Positions 52,600-64,000 of a stretch of DNA of 64,000 nt are shown here, one piece after another. Positions within the stretch are counted from its first letter, which is position 1; the number at the start of each line of letters is the position of its first letter. Under the pieces are notes generated by a model. The model did no database searches. It was not told the origin of the DNA and saw only the letters and a program-made list of their open reading frames with translations. A program made the translations under genes and the position numbers. The DNA lies in NCBI GenBank assembly GCA_030762175.1, contig CM060846.1, forward strand, positions 186,426,041 through 186,490,040. Direction: 5' to 3'. This DNA is from Metallyticus violacea (lineage: Eukaryota > Arthropoda > Insecta > Mantodea > Metallyticidae).

Positions 52600-54690
52600 T
52601 GAATGTATATAATTTGGCATTGTATGTAAATAATGATAAATAAAATTGGGCTTCATTTTAGCTTAAAAGGGAAATTATTTGTTCTGTTATATTAGAAACA
52701 TAGGAGCAAATATTGACACTTTGTCGGAATCAGTAAACATTAACAATTTTATTTTACTTCAAAATAAACTTTAATCATGGTAAATGCATAGATATTAGTG
52801 TAAACATTGGTATCTACAGCAGATAACATTGTTTACAAGCTGGTTTAATGTGTATACATCTTACCTCAGATTCACAGTTCGATACAAATGATAAGTTATC
52901 AGCCATAACCAGAAGAGAGTTTGGATCCTTAATTGAGTCATCAAACTCATATTCACTGTTTCGAAGGCATTGGTTTAATATATCAGCATAATTTCATACT
53001 AGGTGTAAAAACACCCACTTCCTTTGGGCAGCCTTTTTGAAGTAGATAGCATCATTTATATGAAATTGGTGGTACACAAGGACATATTAAAGCAGGTGTC
53101 TAGGGGTTCAAACCCCCTCAAGTATATTGGAATTTTAATAAATAAATAAATAAATAAAAAAATATATATAGTTTGAAAAACAGTGAAAACATTTATTCAA
53201 GCTTCTCTTCTTAGGATCTTAACACAGTCTGCTGTCATGCAGTTTCAAAGGTTGTGCAGAAAAAGGAGCAGTAAAAGTGAGTCATCACTCTGGTTCAGCA
53301 TGTGCCAGCCTTCACTTTCTTACATTCCTTATTTCCAAATATTCCATGTACCCAAGTCACATGTGGAAGGTGAGCTACCTGCAGTTGACATTGACAATCC
53401 ATGAAGAGCACTATGGATTTGTTAATGATTCATGCTATGGCAATGCAATAATAATACGGTACAGTACGTAACACTAATTACTGTGTATATATCATTGTGC
53501 TATCTAATTGAGATATAAATTAATAGGAATCATTCTTTTCTATGATATAAGTACCTATTTATTACATATTTAGAAAAAAAGACTAGACTGATTTAATGCA
53601 CGAGGATGTTTCTTAATATCAAGTGCTGTAGATTTTTAAAGAAAATTTTAAAATATAAATTGAAATATATTTTTATGGCTAAGATAATATAAAGGTGAAG
53701 TCTCTAAATCAAGCAATTTTTGTCCAAAATAAATATTTTTTTCTCATATGCTAACTAAAGAATAATGCTATATTCTCACTTATTCAAATTAACATGATAA
53801 ATGATGATGAAGGTGATTATGAAAATGGTCAAATTAAGTCCGGACCTAAATTTTCCTAACATTTGATCAAGGGATGAGACTGTATACAATATGGCCCACC
53901 TAAGAAACAAAAATAACCACCCTTAATGTTTATTTCTCAAAATAAATGGAATAAATAATAAACATATAAGAGAAAATTATTAGTAATTCACTGGAATAAT
54001 CAAATGAAACTGTTACTGCAAACCTTTGTTTTGCTCCTGAATCAAAAACCAATTCTTTAAACGGAAAGGAAGTAGGGGCTAGTGCTGGATCGGTCAACTA
54101 ACCAGGCGACTACTTGCTGAAGGGCAGAGCACAGTAATTTTGGGATTTTCCTGCTCAAATTTTAAAAGCATACCATTAAGCAACATTTCTAGTGTTCTGA
54201 AGTTGTTATTGTGCTGTGACAAATTTATAAAGGATTTTGAAAATAGGAAAAGGATCAACAACAAGGTTTTCTCAAACCTACAAATAATGTGTCGAAGACT
54301 AGCGTTTAGAATGAAATTAATTCTGATGGTGATTAGGTCAAAGCTCATATTAAAGCGTATCGTGTTAGTCGGGTAATAAAGAATTGAGCAGTTTCCCGCA
54401 GATGAGTACTGGCACTGACATTGGCCTTTGGTACAAATAACAAATTGGGTTAGCATTTCTTGAGCTGTTAAATTTGACATGCTGACAGCCAATTTGAAGC
54501 CCAATGAATCATTCGTGTTTCCTGTACGTTTGCATGGGTTTAAGAGACTGACATTTCAAAATTAGTGGCTGGATAGATGGGGATGGGTAGCACATTCAAA
54601 AGTACAGGATGCTGCTTACTGCTGTCATTGCGTTCTCTTTCTTAAGCAAGGCGTAGGTCAATGTGGTTATCACAATTTGGAATGTTTGGT
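52600..54690. other. AT-rich non-coding DNA
   Basis: A (TAAA)n tract lies at about 53139-53160. A short open stretch at 53183-53404 ends near a GGTGAGC donor-like site but has no recognisable domain. Nothing else supported. Confidence 0.5.
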
Positions 54691-56630
54691 GAAATAAACT
54701 TTCTGTAAATGGAAGGATGCCATAGAAGCGTTTAACAATTTTAAGGAACCGGTTATCATAAATATTGTGTTCTAACAGCTGAGCGGTTTTTCGCCATAGA
54801 GAATGGTGGAGAAGAAGATATTGCCTTTCTGATCAATAGCCAGACCGAAAAGAAATTATAGAAAATAAATAAGCTCTTCCTCCAATAACAAAAACTATAT
54901 TTTGTTGGGAACAGGAACTGCCTCTGAGAGGGGATGCAGATAGTGGTCCCTTAGTATTGTCAAAACCTGAAAAGAAAGACAAATTATTTCCGGCTCTCTT
55001 AGATATTTGTCATGATGCTGTTGACAAAACTCTAGATTGACAGGTGACTAATGCGAAAAAAATGCATCTTACATTATCCCTGTAATTCAAAATGAAGTTC
55101 TGGGAATATGAAGAGAAATAATACGATGAAAGTTTATCGGTGATGTAAATGAGGCGAAATATTATAGTATCATTGCAAATGAAACTTTGGATATTTCAGG
55201 AACGGAGCAGCTCTCGCTCTGTTTACGATATATCAATTCCTGCTATTTTTTAAGAGAAGACTTGGGTTTCGTGCCTATACGACTTTTTTACCGGTAAGAA
55301 CATTGCTGAGACAGTCATAGAAGAGTGCGTCAGTTTAGGTCTAAACATGAGCAACCTGGTGGGGCAAGGGGTATGATGGTGCATCATCTATGACTGAAAA
55401 ATTTAATATAGTTGAAGTTAATGTGAAACAGCTATACCCAAAAGCTTTATTTGTTCATTGAGCTAGTCACGGACTGAATAATGTAGCTCGTTCTCTGCCC
55501 TGACTACAACTCATGTGCATAATTGTTTAGGAACTATGAGTGACATATGTGATCTATTTCGCAATCACCCTTTTACCGTCATCATTATAAAGAACAGAAT
55601 TAATGAGCTGTCTCCTTTCAGTAAGGAGTAGAAAATTATCGACCTTTGCAACACATGATCTGTACATAGGCATGGTTCCGTCATTGTTTTCCTTGAACTT
55701 ATGGAACCAATTTTTGAAAGCTTTTAGACTCTTTCAGTAAGTGAAGAACCCATTTCCAAGACTGCAACACAATTACTGTCAGCCTTAGAGAAGGGTTCGT
55801 TTCTCATCTCGCTGTTGATATGCGAGAAGCTGCTGGCTTTCACAGTTCGCCTTTCAACGTATTTGCAAAAACCTAAGCACAATCTTAGGTGCACTTTGGA
55901 ACATGCCAGTGATGTTGTACAGCAGCTGGAAACCTTGAGAAGAAATGCTGGTGAAGAATTTAGCAACATCTTTGAGCGGTGTTGGAACACAATAAAACTC
56001 CTTTTCGATTCTGAAACCCAATTTCAGAAACTAGTAGGAAAGCAGAGGAAGAGGGACAATCGCCCAGCAGATAAAGAAGAAGAATACTTCAGAATATGTG
56101 TCTTTATTCCATGCACTGATGGATTCATTTCATATTCTCAAAGCATGTTTTGAACAGAATAAAGATGTATTGTCTGCTTTTGATATTTTGTTGCCCATAA
56201 ATGTCGAAAAAAATGCAGCAGCTAAATTAAATTAGCTTTCTGTGTATTCAACTGGTAATATCAATGATACTGAAATAGATGCAGAATGCGGGATGTGGTG
56301 TAAAAAATAGAAAAGCACAGAGAAAAAAGTGCAACGAAATGTTACCCTAAGTTCTACGGTTGCAGGTCCTGCAGAACTCACCGTCACCTTAAAACGTTTA
56401 TTCACCCTCCCTCTCTCAACAGCCATTGCCCAAAAATCGTTTTCAATAATGAAAAGGCTCATTACCTATCTAAGAGATAGAACCAGTATTGAACATTTAA
56501 GTAATGTTGCTTTATTGTCTCTACATTGGGATCAGGATATCAATCCTGATGAGGTGTTAAACATAATGGGCCGAAGAAGCAGGGGCACCAATTTAATAAT
56601 GCAGAACAGAAAAAGTTTATGTAAATAGTG
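54690..56630 (+). pseudogene. hAT transposase relic (ZMYM1/DUF4371 type)
   Basis: A plus-strand gene with many frame changes and stops. In order: a helical N-terminal part; DVNEAKYYSIIANETLDISG (about 55140-55200), the D-E-T-x-D-x-S segment of DUF4371 proteins; NIAETVIEECVSLGLNMSNL (about 55300-55355) then a Gly-Tyr-Asp-Gly-Ala-like stretch; and two longer open segments, 55815-56153 (helical) and 56329-56628. The last reads LFTLPLSTAIAQKSFSIMKR and HLSNVALLSLHWDQD, the hAT C-terminal dimerisation domain. Family known: cut-and-paste transposases and their domesticated ZMYM-type relatives. Inactive here. No terminal repeats identified. Confidence 0.85.
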
Positions 56631-56639
56631 TAAATATTG

Positions 56640-57380
56640 TCAACTTTTAGCCGAATCTCGAGGACTATATTACAAAGCCTCGTAAAAGCACTGCACTTGA
56701 ATAAATTTCCAGAACTTTATGGCTAGTTCTCATATTAAACCTTCTTTTATTGTTACTAATACAATTTTCTTGCATACCTAGGGGACTATTAGTAATTATT
56801 ATACATTGTGCACATATTTTGATAATGCGTTTTGCAGTAATATTGGGTGTTTTTCCATATATCTGAACCAATTCATAAGCTCATTTATTCATTTTTACAA
56901 TAATGGTGGTTAGAAAGAAATATATACATGCAAATGATGATTTATTTTGCACCCTGCCCCCGGGATTCTATTTCTACATAAGTGTCTGACGACAAATGCC
57001 GTTACTTTAAACATCCAGCTTGCTAGCAGCATTGCACGCTATCAACAACCTTATTTTAAGAAGAAATGTATTTTCTCATTATTTACACCCGAATGCCTCA
57101 AATATGGAGATGATGAAGCAATTGCATAGCCAGAATTTTCTCAAGGGGTAAAGTTTTGAGTTTTTTGTTTGGATAAACTAAAAGAATGTCATTTTCCCAA
57201 GGGATAAACTAAAGGAAAAAGCAGTGAATGAATATTTCAATAAAAAAATTAAAATGCTGATGTTTATTAATTTTATAAAATGGGCAGTTAAACATTTGAA
57301 GCACAGAATTCAGGACTTCGTTATGTTTTAAACAACATATTGAATTTGCTAATATTTATTAGTAAAATAGAGATATTTTG
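56640..57380. other. AT-rich non-coding DNA
   Basis: Nothing recognised. Confidence 0.5.
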
Positions 57381-57383
57381 TAA

Positions 57384-58522
57384 GCATTGTTTCCGAGCTG
57401 CTGATTCAAACTTCCTGGGATGATAGAGAAGGGCAAATGTATCAATTTGAGCTCTGGAAACCTGGCCCGGAAACGGAGGTTTTCCAAAGCTATAAGCGAA
57501 ATTCGTTATTTGCAGACACAATTCGTTTATTTATCTGTGCATTTTTCATAAGGTACTACAATCTCAACCTATGTTCAAAGAGGCGTCCTCCTGCTTCGAT
57601 GCGGGCATGACGTCGTACAAAATTCCGCCGTACCCATTGGAACAACCCTGGTATAGTTCGAACAATGTCATCACAGGTAGCGAGAAGTCTTGCTAGGAGA
57701 TCCTCTTCAGTCTCGTCTGGTGACTCGTGAACAAGATTTTTCACATAACCCCACTAAAATAAATAAAGTGGGGTCAGATCAGGTGAACGGGCTGGCCACG
57801 AAACAGGATCTCCTGTCAGCAGGAGTCAAAGCATGCATTTTCTGACGAACAGCAGGCCTGTAGGTACTGTTCGTGTGTTACTTTCCACACAGAAGTTTGC
57901 GTGACACCTACTCACGTGCAGCTGATGGAGCTCTGATTGAAGGTTCCAAGCAAGCGCTTTTTCTTCCAATTGCGGTAGCCCATACAGTACATCGTTCTTC
58001 CCCTTTGTCGTTGCACCTATATTGTGGTACCGCTTGCCCTCTTTCCCTCAACCATTCGAACGGTCGTGGACACATTGTGGGTGTCGTACATCTCTTACAA
58101 GAGTACCTATGCCGAAAAAACCTGTCACCTTCCCTACTCTTTTCCTTTGGCTTATCCATATACGAAAAGCAGGTGTACACAACCGTATACTCCGCTGACT
58201 AGACTGATCGACTGTACACTTCAAGTGGCATACACAGATGTTCACTTCCGGATTGACCATGCCCGATACACATCACGTTATCTGCATTGCAGTAGTGGAG
58301 TTTCCTGTCCCCACTCCTCATGACGCACGTCTACAAACACATATGCATTATTTCGTACAAACAACGATTCGCAGGTTCTAGCATTTCACTGTTACATGGT
58401 ATCCCACATCAGTATTAACTTATAATTTTCGGCTCTGCCGCTTACGGCTTCTGGTCTCAAATTGATACATTTGCTCTCCTCCATCATCCCGGAACATTTG
58501 AATCATCAACTCGGAAACATGC
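57384..58522. mobile_element. Non-autonomous Tc1/mariner-like element with inverted repeats
   Basis: Diverged inverted repeats at 57384-57451 and 58456-58522 (shared CAAATGTATCAATTTGAG and GTTTCCGAG). Between them is the 3' end of a DDE transposase (57556-57830, minus) and about 600 bp of unrelated G+C-richer sequence. The transposase is too short to be functional, so this is an internally rearranged copy. Confidence 0.65.
57556..57830 (-). pseudogene. Tc1/mariner-like transposase 3' fragment
   Basis: The minus strand reads PARSPDLTPLY, one stop, WGYVKNLVHESPDETEEDL, FQWVRRNFVRRHARIEAGG, and RLFEHRL. P-x-x-S-P-D-L-x-P-x-D-x-x-L-W-x-x-x-K is the block around the third catalytic acid of Tc1/mariner-type DDE transposases. 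The tail is that of the copies common in arthropods (DUF4817-associated). The catalytic Asp after the Pro is replaced in this copy, and a stop follows. Confidence 0.8.
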
Positions 58523-58639
58523 TGTGTTTTGTAGTGTATTTTTTTAAAAATTTAAAATTATTTTATAAGATATATCATATATATAGTGTTCTACAAGCAG
58601 TGTGCTAATCATGCAAAAGGTACATACCAACATTTAAAA

Positions 58640-58845
58640 TATAAAGAACTTAAGGCTATTATATGACTGAATCAAACTACAAACTCTTATTGGCTTCACT
58701 ATCTTTTTTATTTTTAGAACATATTTTGCAGACCATAATCCATATCCTGAGCTAAATGTCAACAGTTATGTCAACAGATAGGTTTGGATGCTGAAAATGG
58801 TCTGCAAAATATTACAAAATATAATCCATTAAATCCTATGATTTG
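58640..58845. repeat. Palindromic repeat
   Basis: Arms with TTTTGCAGACCAT and ATGGTCTGCAAAATAT face each other around CAACAGTTATGTCAACAGA. The outer left end has TCAAACTACAAACTCTTATTGG, as in 35045-35262. Confidence 0.6.
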
Positions 58846-58914
58846 CTAACTGTGAAAGTTCCATTTAGCACTTCTAGTTCAAGTTAATAACTTTGCTTTG
58901 TTTTCTTTAACAAG

Positions 58915-58986
58915 GTCTGGTGGTGTTGCAGAAATTGTTCTGCAGACAGTAAGAAGAGCAAGACCAAACCTTATGGTATTTCTAAG
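58915..58986 (+). other. Candidate host exon (72 nt)
   Basis: TTTGCTTTGTTTTCTTTAAC then AAG precedes it and AAG|GTAAGCTTTATT follows. One of two open frames reads GGVAEIVLQTVRRARPNLM. Its base composition is unlike the surrounding AT-rich repeats. It could be an isolated exon of a large host gene whose introns fill this part. No family recognised. Confidence 0.3.
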
Positions 58987-59124
58987 GTAAGCTTTATTGT
59001 GTATGAGAGTAGAAAATGATTTAATTAAATTATTTTATGGCTGAGTAGAACTTCATAATCTTGTGGCTTCACTTACTTGTGTATATCTATAGAACATTTC
59101 TACAGACCATTTTCTGTACCCTGG

Positions 59125-59850
59125 ATTTATTGTTCAAATGTGCAAAAATGGGAATGAAGAAATAGAATTATTAATGATTATTGTTCAAAGGATTATCAAT
59201 GGAGAAAATAGTAGTGAATTAGTTGAACACATGTTGGTTTTTGAATCAAATATTGGGTGTTCAGTGGTATGAGAGAACATATGTGGTATTAGTAAAGCAA
59301 GATTTTCTTATGGCATTTGGAGGTTGGATATGGGATGGAGGAAAATTTATGTTGGTTTAAAAATGTGTAAAATAATTGTAAGCATACCTATAAAATTACA
59401 CGATGAAGTAGAATTATTAGAAATGAAGAAAGCTGACAAAGGAGGTTTGGGATTTGAAAATTTTTTAAATATTGATTTAGATTGCAATGTTACCAACAGT
59501 ACACATTTTAAAACAATGTCTAAGATTTCAAGAAATACACTTAGAGGCAACTTGATGGAGTGGTAGTAATAAATAACCACCAGAAATGGAAAGACTACAT
59601 TTTAGAAGGGATTATTGGTTTTTAATTTGGACTAGAACAGAGGATATGAAGAAACAGGTTATATGGTCAGAAATAAGATATAATATTCCATTTGTAATCA
59701 TTAGGCATCAGATTTGTATGTACTAAAAACAGTTAAAATAAGCATGTATTTGTGCAGTCAAAATCTTCAAAACATGCTCTATAATTTAAAAAATATACAC
59801 TAAGCATTCACTAAAATTGTAAACTTTATGGTATATATTTTTTGATTTTT
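59125..59850. other. Unassigned, partly coding-like
   Basis: 59324-59566 holds an 80-codon plus-strand frame with no recognised domain. Otherwise AT-rich. Confidence 0.4.
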
Positions 59851-59854
59851 AGAA

Positions 59855-60970
59855 TGTCCACTCTTCCTTTGACATCATTCCAGTTGTAATTTGATTTGCA
59901 ATATACAATAATTGTTTTCCCCAAATGCTCAGGTATACATTTGTGGCATTTATTGGTTAACACAATTTTGAATGCTGGGAAAGATCTTTCCACATCTACA
60001 GATATTATTGGGCAAAATTTGAAAGCACTTACTAACTGGGGAAATTTCTTCCGGAAGCACTACATTTTTGCTTTGAAGATATTTATCCACAGAACCTAAA
60101 ATTTTGTCAGGATTTCTATCGTAAACCATGTGCATTCAACTGCTTAATTTTCCTGCCTACTTCTAAAGAGCACTCTCAAGTTTATTCTGAACTTCATTGA
60201 AAATTGATAAATGACTGTAAAAACAAACTTTTGTAGTATTTTTTGGCTTCAGTTATAACTGTAAAATGTGCCATGATTAAAACCAAGTTCTATGCATATA
60301 GCCAGTTTTAAAAATATTCTAAACACTTTGAATTGACAAAGCAACAGTTGGCTTTAGTATGCCAATGAATCATTTAGCAGCATTGAAATTATTTGAATAC
60401 AGGAGAGCAGTTTTAATCCATTTACCCAAATAGCTATGTACCACTCTTGGGGTTAAGGGATGTCTGGTAATTATTCTGTTTAAGCACTAATGCTGGATGG
60501 GGCTTTAACAAGTACCTTCTTGTTGATAGATATGAAACTGTTTGCACCAGGAAAACATTCCTTTATGGTTTCCTCTACTATTTGAAGTGCACGCATAATA
60601 CACATAATATGAATGAGTAGGGAGAAAATACTTTTCATGCTGAAGCAACTTTTAATATGTAAGTTGCAGTATCTGAAATATGTGCTCAATGCCTCTTTCT
60701 GGCCAAAGAAATTTCACAGCATAATTCATAAAGTGAGCAATAGCAGAATGATTTTTCTTTCTTTCTAAAACTATATGAGCAATCAAGTACAGTTTTCCTG
60801 GCTCATTCTCACATAGTTTCATTACAAGAAAATTTGCCACATGACTGCCAGATAAATCTGTAGTTTCATCTATTATCCCATACAAGAGAGTGCTTTAAAT
60901 GATCCCAAATTTCTAAAATTTCAATGAGTAACTGCTGCCTAGATAATTTTTCTCAGGGTAGATTCATCAG
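59855..60970 (-). pseudogene. hAT transposase relic (second family)
   Basis: Read on the minus strand: MYGIIDETTDLSGSHVANFL (60885-60820), then a segment to LWPERGIEHIFQILQLTY. After a frame change comes LLIHIMCIMRALQIVEETIK and NSFISINKKVLVKAPSS (60600-60490), the H-x-x-C-x-x-x-A-L plus V-K-K-x-F-x-K-A-P block of hAT-type DUF659 proteins. The 3' end reads ISVDVERSFPAFKIVLTNK then PEHLGKTIIVYCKSNYN (59985-59870), the hAT dimerisation domain. Several frameshifts. Orientation is opposite to the relic at 54690 and the motif details differ, so it is a separate insertion. Confidence 0.8.
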
Positions 60971-63340
60971 AAATGGCATTATTATAACATTATTTTTCCA
61001 AGAAACTGTAGAACATGTGATTACTGAGTGAATTCCATGTTATGTTTCTGGTTATAAGAGCTTCACATAAATCAATGCAAAATTAATTCTTTCCAGAAGT
61101 TAAAGGAATTTGGGACAGTAGTGCTTGTTTTGATCTATTTTTTTTTTTGCATATATGGAATGTAGTGAGTTAACTGAAATGATTTATCAATAAAATTTTT
61201 ATGTCACATAACAAAGTAAATAACTATAATCTAGAGTAAAATTAGACTATGCATTCTGTAAAACACTGTTTTAAATATTAACTTCTAGACAACTTTTCCT
61301 TTGGCATTATAATAAGACCTTTACCTCTCAGAAAAATACCTAACAGAAAATTCAACATCCCCAGATAAGTATGCCAGTTTTGAGCTCCATGGTGATGCAA
61401 AATAGATAACGAAAATGGAATGCAGAATTACCCAATAACATTATGTAATTTTGTTGCAACTGCATTGGAGGGGCTCCTTTAGAGTGCCTCTACATTAAGG
61501 ATTTTATTATTTTGTAACTGAAATGTTAAATATTTACATTAAAGTTAAAGATTAAAAAATGTATATTATATTTTATTCTCAAAGGAATAATGATGAAATA
61601 TGCAGCAACTCATAAATATGCAATCATATGCATTATGGCTTTACATATAAGTACAGAAGAACATGAATATATTACTTAAAAATGCTAATTCTTGCAAAAG
61701 AGTGTTATTTTGACTGAATCATAAAATGATTATAATATTTGAAATATTATGCTTAACTTAATTCCATATCAAAAGAAAAAGCAAACTAAATATGCATTTA
61801 TATACAAATTATATGTTTAGAAATAACATATAAAAAGATAAAGAGGTAATTATAAAAGAAAAAAATATACAGATATATATATATATATATATGTGTGCAA
61901 TGAAGTATAGGTTATTGATGCTCATAGAATAGACTTGTAATGCAGAGAATTAATGCTCATAGAAAATGAGTTAATCAAAATGTTTGCTCTATTTTCTGCA
62001 AATCTGAAGATGATATGCACATTTATAAAAAAGCTTAAAATGGAGAAAAATGGAGACATTATAAATATTTACATTTAGATTACATGAAGCTGTATGTGAC
62101 AGTCTAGAATAGCCTGAAAAAGAAAGGAAATGGTGTATTAAAGGAAAGGAAGTGAGTCATAAAAGCACTTAAAGAAATGAATGAAAGAAATTCTCTTTGT
62201 GGCTGGGGGGATAATTAAAATAAAAAAACAAACAAAAAAAGGCCAAAACAAAAAAATATTTATGGTTGATCATAGTTTATGGGAGAGTAATAATTATTCA
62301 TTGGATGAGAATTTTGATGGTTGATGAGCATTAGTAAGTGTTTTATTTTACAATACAATTGGTATATCGCATTAATATTATGATCTCTATTGAAAAAAAT
62401 ACTTTAAATTCAACCCTTATACCTCTTTTGTATTTAACTTTAACTTTCTAAATTTATGTGATAAGTACATTGACAATAAGTAAATTTAAAATATGCTCTT
62501 AATAAGAATAACATTTGTTTTTGTATATGAAGAGTTGCTACTAAATAATTTAATAGTTTATTACAAAATACATGGTCGGTGTAGTTAGAGGTCAGCTAGT
62601 TATAGCTAAATACAAAAATATATACACATAAGGCTTAGTCAACAGCAAATTAAATTTTAAACTATACTTTGTTACTTCTTTCAGAAGAATTTGTGAACAT
62701 CAGAATTTGCAGGGGATTATATGTTTAAAACTGTGCCAGTGGTAATTTTGAATAGGATACTTGAGAGTCCTTTTGAAGAACATCAAAAAAAGGGAGTGGT
62801 AAGTGCAAATTTTGGTATTACCTTATCTACTTTGGTAAACATTCTCTCTCTCTCTCACTGAAATAAATGCATCAATGCAATGAAGAATGATGTGCATTCT
62901 AATAAACAAAATTTATTTCTCACTTAGCCACTAATTAAGATGGTACAATTGATAAAGCTGGACATAGCGCTTAAATCTTTGGAAATGGACAAGAAGTTTA
63001 TAGTCCATAAATGTTATATATACAATACAGGTTAGAAACTGTGAATTTAATTTATTATACACATAAAGAAGTTGGTGTTGGATCACATTACACTTCACTA
63101 ACTCATTAATTTATCAGAACATGTTTCAAGAGCATTGACTCTCATCTTCAGCTCAGGACCAACTTAATATTCAAAGGAGATGATATGACCTCTGTTCATT
63201 TCAGTGTACAGCAAAATAGGCAGTCCAGTGATTGTATGTCAAGATTCATAGCACAATGCTCATTCTTTAAAATGAAAATCTTTTACCACATTGCTCATTC
63301 CCTAAGATTGTTGGTAGCATTCAACTGATTGGTTACTTTT
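60970..63340. other. AT-rich non-coding DNA
   Basis: (AT)n at 61871-61892 and (CT)n at 62843-62859. No gene or clear element seen. Confidence 0.6.
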
Positions 63341-63344
63341 GCAA

Positions 63345-63830
63345 TCTTATTATTTTAAGTCCAAAAATAATCTGTAACTGCTAATTTATCCACATTTATA
63401 TATATTCCATTTTGAAAGAGTGCTTTGAACGATGAGTTCTCTTCATTGTCCTGAAATTCATTCATGGTATTGTTAAACTGTTTAGAACTGCATGTTTATA
63501 TACTATGGGACTGAAGTCAGTTACATTTATGCAATTATCTATGTCTATCATTTTGTATATTCAAAATTTCAAACTGTTGCCTGTTCTTATATTCTATAAG
63601 TCAAAGTAAGGATTCATGTTGTTTTGTTCTGTTTCAGACATGAACATAATTTTCTTCATCTTGTAGTTTAACAATTTCAAAATATCATCCAAGTGTTTCT
63701 TATTAACCACCTCAAAGATATCATCAACACATCTGTGTGACACTTTAAAAATGTAATTATTCATGACATAAGATCTCAAACTTTGGAAATTTCCAAAATA
63801 TCTGGACAAGTGATTCATACAATCGGTAGG
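63345..63830 (-). mobile_element. Penelope-like reverse transcriptase fragment
   Basis: The minus strand 63818-63594 reads KVSHRCVDDIFEVVNKKHLD, DILKLLN, and SETEQNNMNPYFDL. V-D-D with the following L-N and F-x-x-E-x-E-x-N...F-D-L is the palm region of Penelope-type RT (the usual Tyr before V-D-D is Cys here). Around 63345-63440 a diverged counterpart of the endonuclease-side sequence follows, so the middle has been lost. Confidence 0.65.
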
Positions 63831-64000
63831 ATGTTGTATTTCTTAAGTTGATTATTGGTCTCATGGTAGTTCTTGGTTTGTGTAATTTTGATAGGCTGTG
63901 TATCCTTTTTGCTGTTTCTTAAAAAGGCCTGTGACACTGGGAATATTGGGGGAAAAACTATCAAAAAATAAGAGATTAAGGTTAGGAACTTCAAGATCCC

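Noticed and set aside
54094..54504. A 136-codon minus-strand gene
   Set aside because: No domain, opposite to and just outside the hAT relic, and composition is like the background; Cys spacing is not convincing.
57873..58323. Overlapping open frames on both strands
   Set aside because: They arise from a G+C-richer stretch inside a transposon; no frame has domain features or conserved neighbours.

Overview
The window looks like nuclear DNA of an animal with a large, repeat-rich, AT-rich genome. An arthropod is most likely, judging from the mix of hAT, Tc1/mariner-like, Penelope-like and tRNA-headed SINE relics, but this is inference and no host gene identifies the species. No complete host gene is visible. 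Most of the window is decayed transposon sequence, simple repeats and old duplications.

The centrepiece is a complete Polinton/Maverick (adintovirus-like) element at 9725-25587 (15,863 bp). It is bounded by a perfect 6-bp target duplication (CATCTT at 9719-9724 and 25588-25593), begins AGTAGTATAAGC and ends with the reverse complement. It has long unequal terminal inverted repeats (9725-10310 and 24776-25587). It carries the whole Polinton core set: protein-primed DNA polymerase B, DDE integrase with chromodomain, FtsK/A32-type packaging ATPase, adenain-like cysteine protease, double-jelly-roll major capsid protein, penton-type minor capsid protein, and a short pVI/pX-like basic protein. It adds a dUTPase, an OB-fold-like small protein, a paralogous pair of possible RNase H-fold proteins and several orphans. 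Twelve genes plus polB read leftwards and three read rightwards, from a shared divergent promoter at about 22.1-22.5 kb. Visible gene breaks are few: two in-frame stops in polB and one frameshift in one of the paralogues.

The control layout is unusually legible. The divergent promoter has a TATA box on each side and a candidate leader intron on each side ending one base before the ATG. All three rightward ORFs have a 3' splice site within 0-3 nt of the ATG. Several leftward genes have TATA boxes overlapping or abutting the stop codon of the gene upstream, about 30-40 nt before their own ATG. An array of CCCTCTTGGCGGGA-like motifs sits upstream of one of these TATA boxes. The inner end of both inverted repeats carries the same AATAAA, so both transcription directions can end at one duplicated signal.

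Left flank (1-9.7 kb): AT-rich DNA, a CHHC-zinc-finger-like gene relic in a duplicated block (2.2-5.45 kb, paralogous to 33.5-37.0 kb), a degenerate AGGCAATGATGGGCAGCC-type array (5.5-6.6 kb, also at 28.7-29.5 and 38.3-39.4 kb), microsatellites and Penelope-like fragments. Right flank (25.6-64 kb): a foldback repeat, Penelope-like fragments of both orientations, SINEs, a (TAA)n tract, a G+C-richer island at 31.5-32.6 kb holding a broken second copy of the OB-like gene, an unidentified pseudogene (51.5-52.3 kb), a hAT/ZMYM1-type relic (54.7-56.6 kb), a Tc1/mariner-like fragment inside inverted repeats (57.4-58.5 kb), a second, opposite-strand hAT relic (59.85-60.97 kb) and a last Penelope RT fragment near 63.7 kb.
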